A stretch of DNA of 64,000 nt from Apoda limacodes (lineage: Eukaryota > Arthropoda > Insecta > Lepidoptera > Limacodidae), in contig OX291549.1 of the NCBI GenBank assembly GCA_946406115.1, positions 26,683,901 through 26,747,900 on the forward strand, read 5' to 3'. Both the position numbers and the translations under genes were made by a program. Of this stretch, positions 1-11,579 are shown piece by piece. Every line of letters begins with the position of its first letter. Within the stretch, counting starts at the first letter, position 1. Below the pieces are notes generated by a model. That model was not told the origin of the DNA and did not search any database. It saw only the letters and a list, made by a program, of their open reading frames with translations.

Positions 1-2
1 TA

Positions 3-1498
3 ATGAGGACGACTAAGGCTTCAAAGTTGTTGGCCTGGGGACCAAAAAGGGCAGGAAGCGGAAGAAGACCGCCAAGTTCAAAAAGGCTTCGGCGGCATTC
101 GCTCAGGAGTCTTCTCCACCTCCCTCCGATTCTGAGGCCTCAAAGCGCTTCCCCGTCCCCGTCCACCTTGGCGGCCAGCCCTGAGCCAGCCGCCATGAAC
201 ACAACCCCCGCCACCACCTCTTCGCAGGCCGAGTGTCCCACTTCGGGACGGAAGGAAAAAACTCCGCCCCCTGTTGTCATCAAAGACAAAGGGGCCTGGC
301 CAAACATTGTAAACGCTATGAAGGCCAAGCTTATTAACTATACGCACGCCCGCAATGATGCCGAGCGCGGCATCAAAGTGCAGGTACCGACAACGACAAA
401 TTTCCGAAATCTGACAGCCTTTCTTACGGCTCAGAAATACGAGTACAATACGTACTCGCTGGCCGAAGAACGCGTGCTCAGGGCAGTTATAAGGGGAGTC
501 CCTAAGGAATTCTGCGAAAAAACTGTCCAGGACGACTTAATCGTCCAAGGCCTCCCAGTTAGGGAAGTACATCGTATATACAACGGCCGCAACCGATCTG
601 AGTGCTACGACATGGTGCTCGTAGTGCTAGACCTCACCAAAGAGGGCAAAGCCATCTTTAATATTAAAGATGTGTGCAGCCTCAAGGGCGTCCGGGTCGA
701 AACTTCGCACAAGCGGTCGACCCCAGGACAATGCCACCGATGCCATTTGTATGGCCACGCACAGCGCAACTGCAAACGCAGACCGGGCTGCGTGAAATGT
801 CTGCGAGATCACGCCACTCCGGACTGTGATCGCGATCGCGTTAACGCATCCGACCCGGTCGCTTGCTTACTCTGTGGGAGCGAAGGCCACCCTGCGAATT
901 ACCGCGGGTGCCCCAAAGCTCCCAAACAGAACCCGCGTAAACCCAAACAGGGTAAATCGCGCTCCCCCGCCCCCCGCCAACAGGCTCCGCTCGTGCCTGC
1001 TCCCCTCCCTGCTGTCAACGCCTGGAGCCGTCCTCCAGCTCTAATTGACGCAACAAAATCTAAAGAGACAGACAAACTTCTGTCTGCTCTCCCTAGGCCC
1101 GTCTCAGTCACGGGTATTCCCTACCCCACCCCTCTCGTGTCCCGGGACATCCCGCGTCCAGCGCCCATGCGAAGTGCTCCCGCACCTCTCGCGCAAACGC
1201 GCCTTGACACCCCCCCCCCCGCCCCTCTACCGCGCTGCCCCGCAACGCCGCTCAGACGGCCGAGCAGCAGCACTTCGGCGTTCTCGCCGAGATTTCTTGG
1301 GCCTGCGACCCAGCCTACTTTGAGTTCGTGTACGCCGAATACGTACAGATCCCCGATCTCAATCAAATGCTCAGCTTCATGGCTAAGCATCGCGACTTCT
1401 TCGCCGCCCTCCGCAGGGTGGCCCCAAACCTTAAAAATCAAAATGGATTGCACAACCGCGCGCGAAAAACCCCGGTCCGTCTCCTTAGGCTATTTTAA
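3..1498 (+). pseudogene. LINE ORF1 (gag-like, three CCHC zinc knuckles), frameshifted
   Basis: ORF1 would encode the RNA-binding nucleocapsid-like protein that packages LINE RNA. The first frame starts at or before the ATG at 3. It has a proline-rich N-terminus and a central domain (residues about 95-235), then three cysteine-histidine knuckles at about 243-300 (C-x2-C-x4-H-x4-C pattern, e.g. CHRCHLYGHAQRNC). A proline-rich tail follows. Near 1209-1225 a run of C breaks the frame: the expected gag tail (AYFEFVYAEYVQIPDLNQ) continues in another frame to the stop at 1496-1498. That tail overlaps the ORF2 start by 56 bases. The uninterrupted frame through 1583 therefore only looks like a gag-pol fusion. 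Confidence 0.8.
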
Positions 1499-3383
1499 CG
1501 CCAACGGTCTTCGAAACCAAAGAGAGGAATTATCGCAATTCCTCTCGTCCCAAAAACCGGACGTTTCCAGGAAACGTTCCTAAAGCCCGCTGTCCGCACC
1601 CCTTTAATCGCGAACTATCGCACCGTCCGTAATGATAGAACTGCCTTCAATCTCGGAGTCACTCACATCTATTACAAGCGCTCCCTGCATTGCTGCCCTA
1701 TCGATCTTCCACCACTTACGAACTTAGAAGCATCCGTCTGCCGCTTAGCGATGACCGGCCATCAGCCGATCATCATTGCTTCGGTTTATCTCTCTCCCTT
1801 AAAAGACTTGCATGAGAGCGACCTTCAGTTGCTCCTAAATTTAGGCGACGCCGTCATTCTTGCCAGCGACCTAAATTGCAAGCATCGCCGCTGGAACTCT
1901 TCAGTAACTTCACGGAGAGGCAGACTCTTCGAAGATTTAGTTGACAGACTAAACTTTGACATCATCGCTCCCATGACGCCCACTTACTTTCCCCACAATA
2001 CTCGGAATAATCCTGACGTACTCGACATAGCACTTCTAAAGAATGTAAGGCTAAGCTTTCGCTCTATAGAGGTGCTTGACGAACTTGACTCGGACCACCG
2101 CCCTGTCCTCCTCCGATTAGGTTCCCCTTCGGACACTCCTCCCGACACTAGAACCGTGACAGACTGGAATAAATTTGGGCAATTGCTTGAAAATCCCAGC
2201 TCGCCACATCTAGACCGCGTTCCCAACGTAATCTCTTCCGCGACCGACCTAAACGTAGCTATCGACTCACTCACTAGCCACCTGACCGCCACCGTTGGCT
2301 CCCACTATCAAAAATAAAGCTCGCTTCAACGACTTACACCGCCGTGTAAGAACCGCTGTAGCTGAGCTTCGCGCCCAACGTTTCGGTGATCTTATGGAGA
2401 ACATCTCTCCTTCTCACCAAGCTTATTGGCACTTAGCCAGAGCTCTAAAATCCAAAACCGCCAACTCTCTCCCTCCGTTAACTCGTCTCAACAACGTTCC
2501 CGCGTTCAATGACGACGAAAAAGCGGATTGCCTAGCGTCTAGCCTCCAAGCCCAATGTGCCTTAAGCACACAGCAGTTCGATCCCGACCATGTGCGCGAG
2601 GAAGACGGCGAAGTGGAGCGCAGAACTTCTCTGCCTCCACAAGACCCCCTGCCCCCTGTCACTATCGACGAAGTCAAACAGGTCATCATAGACCTACGCC
2701 CCCATAAAGCCCCCGGTGCGGACGGTATCTCTAACGATATCCTAAAGCGCCTCACTCCTCCCCTTCTCTGCCTCCTAGTAGCGATCTTTAACGCCGCTAT
2801 CGAACATTGCACCTTTTCTTCTCAATGGAAAGATGCAATTGTTATAGGCATCCATAAACCAGGCAAAGCTCGTACCGAGCCGTCCTCCTATCGCCCTATA
2901 AGTTTACTAAAGGCCCTTGGTAAACTCTACGAACGCCTCCTCCTCGCTCGCCTACGGAACGCTATTGTCTCCAGAGGTATTTTAATAGACGAGCAGTTCG
3001 GCTTCCGTGCCAAACACTCATGCGTCCATCAAATCCTCCGCATCACGGAACATATTCTCACTGGCCATATTCCATTGGAACATATTCCAACCAGTATTAG
3101 GTAAGGCCCGCCACACGGGCGCTGTCTTCTTCGATGTAGCGAAAGCTTTCGACAAAGTCTGGCACAACGGTTTAATTTTTAAACTGTACAACTTTCAGTG
3201 GCCAGATCGTCTCGTGCTCATCATACGAAACTATTTGTCGAATCGTAGCTTTCGCTACAAAGTTGAAGGCACTCTCTCTTCCCCCGCAGCAGCAGAAGCA
3301 GGAGTCCCGCAAGGGTCCGTGCTCGCCCCCATCTTGTACCTTCTGTACACCAACGACATCCCTTAAACGATAGGTACCCAACT

Positions 3384-5116
3384 AAATTATTATTCTCTTA
3401 TAAATGGAAAATTTCCAAAAGTGTGGAAAGAAGCTCAAATTATACCTCTGCCAAAAAAGACAAATCCTTCCTACTTTTCTGACTATAGACCCATTTCGAT
3501 TCTTCCTTTCCTATCCAAAGTTAGAGCGGGTTGTTCAGAAACAAATCAGCAGTTTTCTGAACCAAAATGACTTACTTGACCCATATTAATCCGGCTTCCG
3601 TCCAGGTCATAGTACGGCTACTTCGCTAGTTAAAATAACTGATGACATTCGATTGGGGATGGAGAACAAGCAGCTGACAGTTATCACATTACTTGATTTT
3701 AGCAATGCTTTTAATACTGTGGATTTATACATACTGTTAGCACGCTTACGCTCTCTTAACATATCTCCAACGGCAATTGACTGGTTTCACAGTTACTTGT
3801 GTGGACGTCGGCAACGCATTCAAGTTGATGATTATACATCTTCCTGGTGTGATACTTCTGCCGGTGTCCCACAAGGGGGCGTGTTGTCTCCACTTCTCTT
3901 TACTATTTTCATGAATTCTATTACATCTCAAATTTCTTCTCTTTACCATATGTATGCAGACGATCTACAAATCTACTCGCAATCCTCCTTTGAAAATCTA
4001 AACCTAGCAGTAAACACTATTAATGCAGATATTGCACAGATTGTAGCCTGGACTGAATCACACAGTTTAAAAATAAACCCGAGTAAAACACAGGCTATCA
4101 TAGTAGGAAGCTCAAGACTCGTTAATAAAATTGATTGAAAACAGTAACCCTCCATCACATGTAATAATGTTTGTGTTCCTTTTAGCGAATGTGTGAAAAA
4201 CCTAGTCATTTACATCGATCGCACATTATCCTGGCATTATCAGCTGAAGTAAATAAGCAGAAAACTGTTCGCCTCTATAAAATCTTCGAGAAGACTTCAG
4301 AACTTCCTGCCAATTCCTACCAAAATTGCGCTTGCACAGTCATTACTCCTCTCGGTTCTTGACTATGGCGACGTATGCTTTCCTGATCTTACTGAAGAGC
4401 AGTTAAACAAACTTGAGCGCCTTCAAAATTTATCTATCATATATCAGAGTATCGTTCTAAGCTCAAGTGGCTCTCCATTCGCCAACGCCGGAATACACAC
4501 CTTCTCTCTCTTCTTTATTCCGTTCTGTTCATACCTACATCACCAACTTATCTTAAGCATTGCTTTGAATTCCTTGGCTCTTCTATAAAAAATCTTAGAT
4601 CTTCTACAAATTTACTTCTGAAGATTCCTTCACATTCCTCTCAGTTTTATAACGATTCCTTTACCGTTAAATCTATAAAACTATGGAATGCTTTACCGCT
4701 CAATATCAGACAAGCCCAAAGCTTACACTGCTACAAAACGCAGGTTAAAAATTACTATCGATCACATTATTTTATTTATTTTGTGTACGTCTATGTAGTA
4801 GGTATTATGTAAGTATATGTAAATATATTTTTTCATTTTATATTTAATATGTTGTAACGTGTATTATGTCTTATTTATATATATATATATTTATTATAAT
4901 AACACACTTGTTTGTTTTTATTTATATTTATATTTTTTTTTCTAGTTCCAAGTTGCACCTACTCTTAAATCTTATTCTACTAGATTTCCTCTACCCAAAG
5001 GTTGTCTGGAAGAAATCGCTAAATAGCGATAAGACAGCCTCTATTGTAGTCTACCAATCACATGTATTTACTATCTGTAATTATTTTCTTGTGCAATAAA
5101 GAATTTACTACTACTA
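3384..5116 (+). mobile_element. Nested CR1-like LINE, 5'-truncated, (CTA)n tail
   Basis: Copy B reads straight through 'acgatagttaccaatctag', while copy A is split here and resumes at 'ctaggcctctttgcgg' (5117). The intervening block holds a different reverse transcriptase, an AATAAA at about 5095 and a short tactacta repeat tail instead of poly(A). Such microsatellite tails are usual for CR1/L2-group LINEs. It therefore inserted after copy A had landed. The 5' end is truncated within ORF2, just before the RT domain. Confidence 0.75.
3387..4138 (+). pseudogene. CR1/L2-group reverse transcriptase fragment, frameshifted
   Basis: The coding part of the nested LINE changes frame several times. 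It starts with NYYSLINGKFPKVWKEAQ and DYRPISILPFLSKV in one frame, then ERVVQKQISSFLNQNDLLDPY ending in a stop, then SGFRPGHSTATSLVKITDDI. The best stretch is 3653-4138, with TLLDFSNAFNTVD (RT motif A), SAGVPQGGVLSPLLF (motif B) and YADDLQIY (catalytic YADD, motif C). The 3' domain after 4138 is further decayed. Fingers and palm are recognisable, but no functional enzyme could be made. The group assignment is by motif style only. Confidence 0.75.
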
Positions 5117-5824
5117 CTAGGCCTCTTTGCGGACGATACCGCTCTCTATACCACCGATAGGCAAGTGAGTCGAATCACTAAGAGACTTCAACCCGCTATC
5201 ACCGCCCTAGGCAAATGGTTTCGGAAATGGAGAATCCAGGTGAATCCCGACAAAAGCTCTGCCGTCCTCTTTACCGTAGGCTGCCCTCCGCGGCCATCTT
5301 CCCTCTCTCTTTTCGGTCGTGCCAGTCCCTGGCAAAATAAGACCAAATATCTTAGTGTGACCATGGATAGGCGTTTGAACTTCCATGCTCACACCAAAAT
5401 AGTCAGAGACCGAGCCGCTTTTGTCCTCGGTCGTCTTTATCCCATGATAGGCAAGTACAGTAAGATGTCGCTTAGAAATAAGCTGAATCTTTACACAACT
5501 TGCATCCGCCCCATACTAGTTTATGCTACCGTAGTCTTAGCGTTATCCAAGCGCAATCTCCGCAAACTTCAGACCCTCCAAAACCGCTTTCTCAGAGCGG
5601 CCTCCGGAGCTTCCTGGTCGGACCTACACAGAGATTTCGAACTCCCCACGATTCCCCAATATTTCAAAGATCTGGCAGTCCACTTTTTCGAGCGTACACA
5701 AAATCACCCGAATCGATTAATTGTGCAATCCACAACGTACCATCCCCCCGATCGACCTCGGCACGGTCGTAAAACTATAGTTAGGCAGCCTCGGCACGTA
5801 CTAACGGCCCCAGATGACGATTAG

Positions 5825-6212
5825 TCTCAACTATCTCCCCCAAGGGCCTCCCTCCAAACACTATGCCGACGTCCTCGGGTTCGTCGGCACCCGAACGGAT
5901 ACACGAGGTATCAAAGAGTGCCGGGGCGCTTCTCGCCCCCACTCAATCGCAACCGCACCCGCGTAACGGGGAACTCCCCTCCTGGCGGTGACTCACCTTC
6001 GGGTTCGAGACTCACGCCGGTCGAAGGGACGCCCCCGAGAGCGACAACTCAAGCCGAGGCTTCACCCGCGGGGAGCCCTTGCGCGTTGGGCGCTATATGG
6101 GCTGAGGCTCCTTTAGAGTCTCGCCCCAAAAGCCCGGTGAAGCAGTAATGGCTGCAACAGCCAACTGCATAATTAGTTCAGAAAAAAGAAAAAAAAAAAG
6201 GTACTTCAACGC
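5825..6212 (+). repeat. 3' UTR and A-rich tail of LINE copy A
   Basis: This GC-rich, non-coding end is shared with the two other copies (30300-30705 and 26920-27248) and finishes in 'gaagcagtaatggctgcaacagcc' type sequence followed by an A-rich run. In copy A the run is interrupted by G and is followed directly by an inverted gag fragment. Confidence 0.8.
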
Positions 6213-6745
6213 AGAGCTTTGGGGCACCCGCGGTAGTACGTGGGATGGCCTACGCACGATATAGAACGAAAGCGACCGGATCACTTGCGTTTTTGCGGAC
6301 GCTATTACAATCCACAGTGGCGTGATCGCGTAGGCATTTCAAGGTGCGCGGCCTGCGTGTGCAGTTGCGCTATGCGTGGCTATATAGTTAGCAACTGTGA
6401 CATTGCCTCGGGGAGGACCGCTTAATTGCGGGGTTTCAACCTTTGAGCCTCAATACATCTTTGATATTAAAGATGGCTTTGGCTTTTTTGTTAAGTCAAG
6501 TACCACGACTAGCCGTTGCACATCCTGTGTACTTCCCTTACTGGGAGGCCTTGAGCGGTGCGTACGCGGAGTACGTGTCATACTCGTATCTTTGAGAGGC
6601 CAGGAAAGCCGTCAGATTACGGAAATCGGACGATATAGGGACCTGCACTTTGATGCCGCGGTCGGCATCATTTCGGGCATGCGTAAAGTTAATGCGCTTG
6701 GCCTTTAGCGCGTTTGAGATATTAGGCCATGCCCCCTTGTTTTAA
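6213..6745 (-). pseudogene. Inverted ORF1 (gag) fragment of a related LINE
   Basis: Read on the minus strand, this stretch aligns with copy A ORF1 from about 285 to 925. It holds the 'aatgatgccgaccgcggcat' segment, the 'tctttaatatcaaagatg' segment, the zinc-knuckle region and the 'taccgcgggtgccccaaagct' end. It is diverged, has stops and frameshifts, and lacks roughly 90 bases in the middle compared with copy A. It lies head-on against the tail of copy A. Confidence 0.75.
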
Positions 6746-7969
6746 TGAAAACTTCGTTTAGCGTGGGTCGGCCTCCTACCAGTACGCAGTAAACTGTTTG
6801 AACCCATTAGACCCACCACACTTGAAGAGATGAAAATGAATTACGAGAGTCATGGTTAGCCTTACGGTACTCAGTTACTAATCCGTCAAGACTTGACAAA
6901 CGTAAATATGATACATTCTAGATATATACCTGAAAATGCAACCATATGCCGTCTTATGATAGATGATGATGCCATTTACGATGAGGCTGCTAAACCTAAC
7001 GGCAGCTTAATATCTATCCTACTCAGTCCACAGTCTACGTATAAGATAAGACATTTTCTACGAGACCAGTAAAATACACTTATTTAAAATTGCTTATCTG
7101 GACAGCCCATGTGCGGGCTCTGCACAACTTGTAACGCTATGGGCCTGCAGTCCACATGTGGGCTGTGAACCAGTTAAATCTGGTAACACTAAGTGACCTG
7201 CAGCGCTTTAAGCAAATAATGAATATCGCTTTTATTTTTAAAGCAATCAATATTTTTATGAACATAAATTATCATGCAATTATGTTATAACTCACTGACC
7301 TATTAAAAATTAAGACCATTTGCAGTGTAGGTGACTTAGAAATTTTAACTATTGGCATCAAGGTAAGCAGGCCATTGGTTGAATAGGAGCGTTTTTAAAA
7401 CAAAGTGTACCATGATTGAATTGACGGTAACATTTTAAATATGACATATTTGATGATTTTTTGATTTATGTATAATTAGGATACATAGTAGTTTGTGAAA
7501 TAAGATTTATTTACTTGCGCATAATCCATATTTACGAGAAACCATCAAATAATACTGGCAGATTGAAGAAAAATGACAATTTTGCGACTGTCCTAAGAGC
7601 TAAATTATCTTTTAACTTTATAGAAAGATGCCAATATTTTTAATAGAGTTACGAAGATTATTATAAAAGTTAATTAAAAATAGGACAATACAGTCACTAA
7701 ATCAAGAAATTGGAAAAAGATTGCTAGTTCTAAGTTCGGTTTTGTCACAAAGGACGCCAAAGTAACAGTTACTTTTACGATATCATAATAAATATGTAGC
7801 TAAGCTGCAAAATATTTATTGTTTTGTGGAGCCATAAAACCATGTTTGAATAATTCCTTCAAATAACTAGTACCCTTTCATATTAATAATTAGTATAAAC
7901 TAAGAATTTCTACGTCACAAAAAAGGGGACAGTCGCAAAACAAACAAACTATTTTTTCTAAGGCTGGGA
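6746..7969. other. No gene recognised
   Basis: This is A+T-rich DNA without a convincing coding frame. One small imperfect inverted repeat lies at about 7105-7170 (cagcccatgtg against cacatgtgggctg). Confidence 0.5.
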
Positions 7970-9103
7970 TTACATAAGAGCAAACCGAAGCCAAAAATTT
8001 AACTTGCACTTAAGGTAACCGTCGTTACTTAAAATGTAATTATTATTCAAATAAAAAATAATTTTAGTTTTGCAACTCTCAGAGCTAGGCACGTAGTCGG
8101 TCACAGGATTATAAGTTTTTCTAGGGAAGAGCTTATTTAGTTTTGGAAAGAACGACTTAACTTCTAATATCTTTACTTGATTTTTGCAGCTTTTGAGTGT
8201 ATCAATTTCAGGTTTGCAACATTTAGTAACTAGCACGTTGTTTCCATTGAGATCGTTGTCAAGTTTAGCTGTAGCTTTAGATTTTGCTGTTATTTGAGCT
8301 ATGTTGTGTGTGTCACCATCTTGGAGAAACAGTTCATTTATGAACCTGTTCTTATTTATTGGCAAATGTTCTTGTTGTTGTAATCTTATTACTGAACGCT
8401 CACTGTTATTAATCATGTCAGCGGCATGCCCGCAAAAAATTGGTTCCACCAGACAGTCCTTTAAGTCCTTGGGTAAAGACCAGTTAGACTCAATTTCTTT
8501 AGTTGTAGGTTTTTCAAATATTTCTATAATAGAAGTTGACTCAATTTTTGATGAGAAGTTTTTTGATATGTGAATTTGAGGTCTGTGGTTTTTAATAGGT
8601 GTCTCAACTTTAGCTATATTAGTTTCAGTTTTTCAGCTTCCAGATCTAACTAATTTATTGTTTAGATCATTATTAGTATTAGGACTAAAATAACTTTCAG
8701 ATGAAAGATCATTTTCTTCTGCGGTCTGAAGAAGGTCATTGTTTTTTAAACAGTCTTTGGACACTTTGTAAGCATCTTTTGCATCTACTACGTCAATTCC
8801 AAGGCATACTTTTTTGTCTAGGTTTCGCTTCACGCTACCACCGATCCCGTCAGCTACACTTTTCCCGTGATGCGCTTCATAAAAAGATCAAATCGAGTAC
8901 CTAAACGCATAATGCTTAGTGAAGTGAGTCAGTAAGTAGAAATTGTTTTTCTTTCGATATTGCGAAGATGGCCCGTCAGTGCAAAAATGAATTACTTGTA
9001 CATTTTTATTACAGGAGAAAGGTGTGCCCAGATCGCCGGTGTTATCAGATGTAAATAATGTTACATTAGGATATTGCTCATCTTCGGAAAATAATTGAAT
9101 CAT
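7970..9103 (-). pseudogene. Transposase-like protein, C-terminal core, two in-frame TGA
   Basis: On the minus strand one reading frame stays open from 9103 to 7970 except for two TGA codons, at 8890-8888 and 8635-8633. It includes VIHFCTDGPSSQYRKKNNFYLL and, just after the first TGA, SFYEAHHGKSVADGIGGSVKR. I know this pair of motifs ('TDGPssQYR...' then 'W-N-F-x-E-A-x-HGK-x-A-D-G-x-GG-x-x-KR') from many unnamed invertebrate transposon-like proteins. In those a Trp stands where the first TGA is here, so TGG to TGA is likely. The later part has no motif I know. The function of the family is not established to my knowledge, and a transposase is an inference from its dispersed, repetitive occurrence. 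Confidence 0.5.
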
Positions 9104-10089
9104 GTTTTACTAACCTGAATCAGTACGTTACCTGTCTCAAACTTGACAGAAGAAATCTTGATGGTCGTGGCACTCCCAGAAAATCCCAGCGTCTGTTGCT
9201 CGAAATCATAATATGACACTAACTTTTTTAAATGGCAGTCTGTAAACGTAAAGGATAATGTTGCCATATTATAAACTAAAATAGTCTGTCATATATTTTC
9301 AAATGGCAATTTTAGCCGTGACAAAAACGACATGTCCGGTCGGTACCACTTTTACGAGTTTTTTTAGAAATCTAACTAAATTTAAATAAGCATAAGACTT
9401 AAATTATAAGAGTGATTCCACCGTTTGTTCCAAATCGGAGCAATTTCGTAGAATATTTTTTTTTATTATTGGTGCGTAAAATTTATGAATTAAATTATAA
9501 GTATACTTTCTAGATGTAGCTTAACGAGAAAGGCGTTCTTAAAACTTATTTCATTTTCAAGAAAATCAATAGAATGTAATGAGGACACAGAAGGTAATGA
9601 AATATGTTAAGAGTGTAATGAATAAAGTTGGAGAGTAATGATTCAGTATAAGGTTAATAAAAAGTGTAAGGTAAAAGAAGGTTAATATGAACGTTCATTA
9701 AGAATGGAATCATAAATTTGTTATAAATTGTGGTGTTCCCATTACTACAGATAAAAAATGTTATTTTAATCAAATTTATTTAATGTAAGGAAAGAAACTT
9801 GTCAAAAAAAACTAAACATAACTCTTTTTTAGATTATCTAAACCATATATAAAGTTTATACATAATAACTTTCATAACAAATACAAAAAAACGAAAACGT
9901 TGTTTTTCGAAACAACATGTAGTATCTAAGAAAAAAAGTAACTTAAAAAGTAGATACTCAAAAAAATGTCCGAAATCTCTATAAGTACAGGACTATTGAT
10001 CCATGAAACACAAAACATAAAACTTAAAAAATATATTAATCACTTATTTGACTCAAATTCTAATCAGTCTAACGGTAATTGCAATCAGT

Positions 10090-11440
10090 CTATGTGAAAT
10101 TGATATTTGGTAAATTTTTAAAAGTAAATTGCTCCTTTACGGATTCTTCTGGCTCGTCCAAACGTTGAAGAATACGGGATTCAGATACAACATCATCGTC
10201 ATGAATATTTAGCCAAGTAAACTTCAACGACTTTCCCTGCCCTTTTCTTAAAAATAATATTTTATATTCAAGTTTATTTATATACTTTTCAATTATTTTA
10301 CCAATGAAATATTGTAAATTCCTTTCCATTTTATATTTAATGACTACCCAATTCCACTTACCCAGACTTACTTCAATTCTATATCTTCTATATTTTCTTT
10401 AGTCGCCTCAAAGTTGTTGTCGATTTTAACATGCGAATTTCGATCATGAACTAAATCTGATTGAATTATTTGCTCATCGATATCATTTTTGAAATCATGG
10501 AGTATTGGAGGATGTTGAATGAAATTTTCGTTTTCTGTTTGATCAATGGGACTGAATCCTTGAGTGTTACGACCTTGCCTTTTAAAACGTTGATAGTTTA
10601 CTGGTATATTGGACAATATTTTTACTTTACATTTATTTTCTACGTTTATATCCAGGTTCAAAGTGTCTGATACCAAATCAAATTGTTTTAATTCTCCAAT
10701 ATTATTAAATATGGTAGGCGAATCAATGTGGATTGAGCTGTTAACATCAAGAACATCGTCTGTGGCTTCGAAAGTTCCAATAGTCATGTAATCATTGACC
10801 AGATGTTGTAATAAAATAGTGTTTTTTACATTCTCTATTTTATCACCTTTTATGTCATTTATTACTTTATTTACTTTTTTTCTGTGGTATTTATAATAAA
10901 CTTTCTTACTTTCTGCAACTCTCGCTCTTTATAGATTTGTTTTCTTAGCACATCCTTCTCTTTATTGAGATTATTTATTTCATTCTTTAAATTTGATATC
11001 ACTTTCTATATCGCAACTTTCTAATGGCACTTAATTTATCCCGGGACACTCTTTGGCTTTTATCTCTCCTGGGTGTAGTTTCTAGTGATTCTTCTACTTC
11101 CAATTGATCGCGTCTAGGAGACACTGCTAGATTTGAGATTTCTTCAGTTTCGCTTTCTGGAGGTTAATTTTTAAGTAAAATTTGTTGCATTTTCTTTTGT
11201 TCTTTATGCAAATATTTTCTTAAATTTTTTCGCCACCTTCGCCTTTGTTCCCTTTTTTGTGTGTCGGTCATTTCAGTTATGTTTAGTATTTTTTTCTTTT
11301 CTTGTCTCAAGAGGTAATTTTTTCTTTCTTTCTCTTTTTTAGTTCTATATTTTTCAGAATCTTTTTTGATTTCTGCGTATTTTTCTTTCTTCCAAAGTCT
11401 ATCTTTGGCTAATATTTCCTGTTTTTCTTTGGTTTAAACA
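10090..11440 (-). pseudogene. N-terminal and tail-like parts of the same transposase-like family
   Basis: On the minus strand a lysine/arginine-rich coiled region begins near 11440 (WKKEKYAEIKKDSEKYR, KREQRRRWRKNLRKYLHKEQ). It ends in a TAA at about 11167, then continues as PPESETEEISN and an open stretch from about 10900 to 10368 (QRFKRQGRNTQGFSP). A GTAAGT directly follows the codons before the 10368 stop and may be a splice donor. A further 79-codon frame, 10329-10090 (ILFLRKGQGKSLKFTWL), looks like the C-terminal tail usually seen in this family. Basic N-terminus, 'PPES' motif and tail fit the family of the 7970-9103 fragment, but the tail lies before the core, so the pieces do not form one collinear gene. 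Confidence 0.4.
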
Positions 11441-11579
11441 TAGTTGTATCTAGACAAAAAATAATAACTGTTAGATCGACATTTTTTATATACTCTCATG
11501 CCACGTGTAGTTTAAACAAAAGAAAATGAGAAATTGACAATACTTAAGCTGATTAGAAAGAGTAAAACAAAGTTTTTAT

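Larger units (their letters stand above)
1443..5824 (+). pseudogene. LINE ORF2 endonuclease-reverse transcriptase, copy A, broken
   Basis: ORF2 begins at the ATG at 1443 (MDCTTAREKPRS). Endonuclease motifs are FNANGL, DLNCKHRRWN and SDHRPVLL. RT motifs are ADGISNDIL, PSSYRPISLL, FGFRAKHSC, FFDVAKAFDKVWHNG and VPQGSVLAPILYLLYTND. After the nested insertion come FADDTALY (in part) and the thumb region to the stop at 5822-5824. Damage is clear from alignment with copy B. About 7 bases are missing near 1565, where the QET motif is lost. Roughly 80-90 bases are missing near 2290. A +1 frame change occurs at about 3100, and about 1.7 kb is inserted at 3384. The product would have copied the element RNA at a nicked chromosomal site. 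It is not functional here. Confidence 0.85.
1..6212 (+). mobile_element. Jockey-like LINE, copy A (edge-truncated, interrupted)
   Basis: A non-LTR retrotransposon runs in from the left edge. It shows an ORF1 with three CCHC knuckles, an ORF2 with an APE-type endonuclease and a reverse transcriptase, a GC-rich 3' UTR and an A-rich tail near 6181-6199. Copies at 27546-30705 and 26872-27248 align with its 3' part and define its end. The element is dead: ORF1 is shifted at a C run, ORF2 carries deletions near 1565 and 2290 and a frameshift near 3100, and another LINE sits inside it at 3384-5116. Jockey-clade placement is inferred from the two-ORF layout and the endonuclease/RT motifs. A phylogeny of the RT would settle it. 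Confidence 0.85.

Noticed and set aside
1121..1453. Minus-strand Gly/Arg-rich proteins opposite the LINE ORF1
   Set aside because: They are shadows of the GC-rich proline-coding stretch on the plus strand.
3..1583. A single 526-residue protein fusing gag and endonuclease
   Set aside because: The stretch after the C run is read in the wrong frame; the genuine gag tail lies in another frame and ends at 1498.
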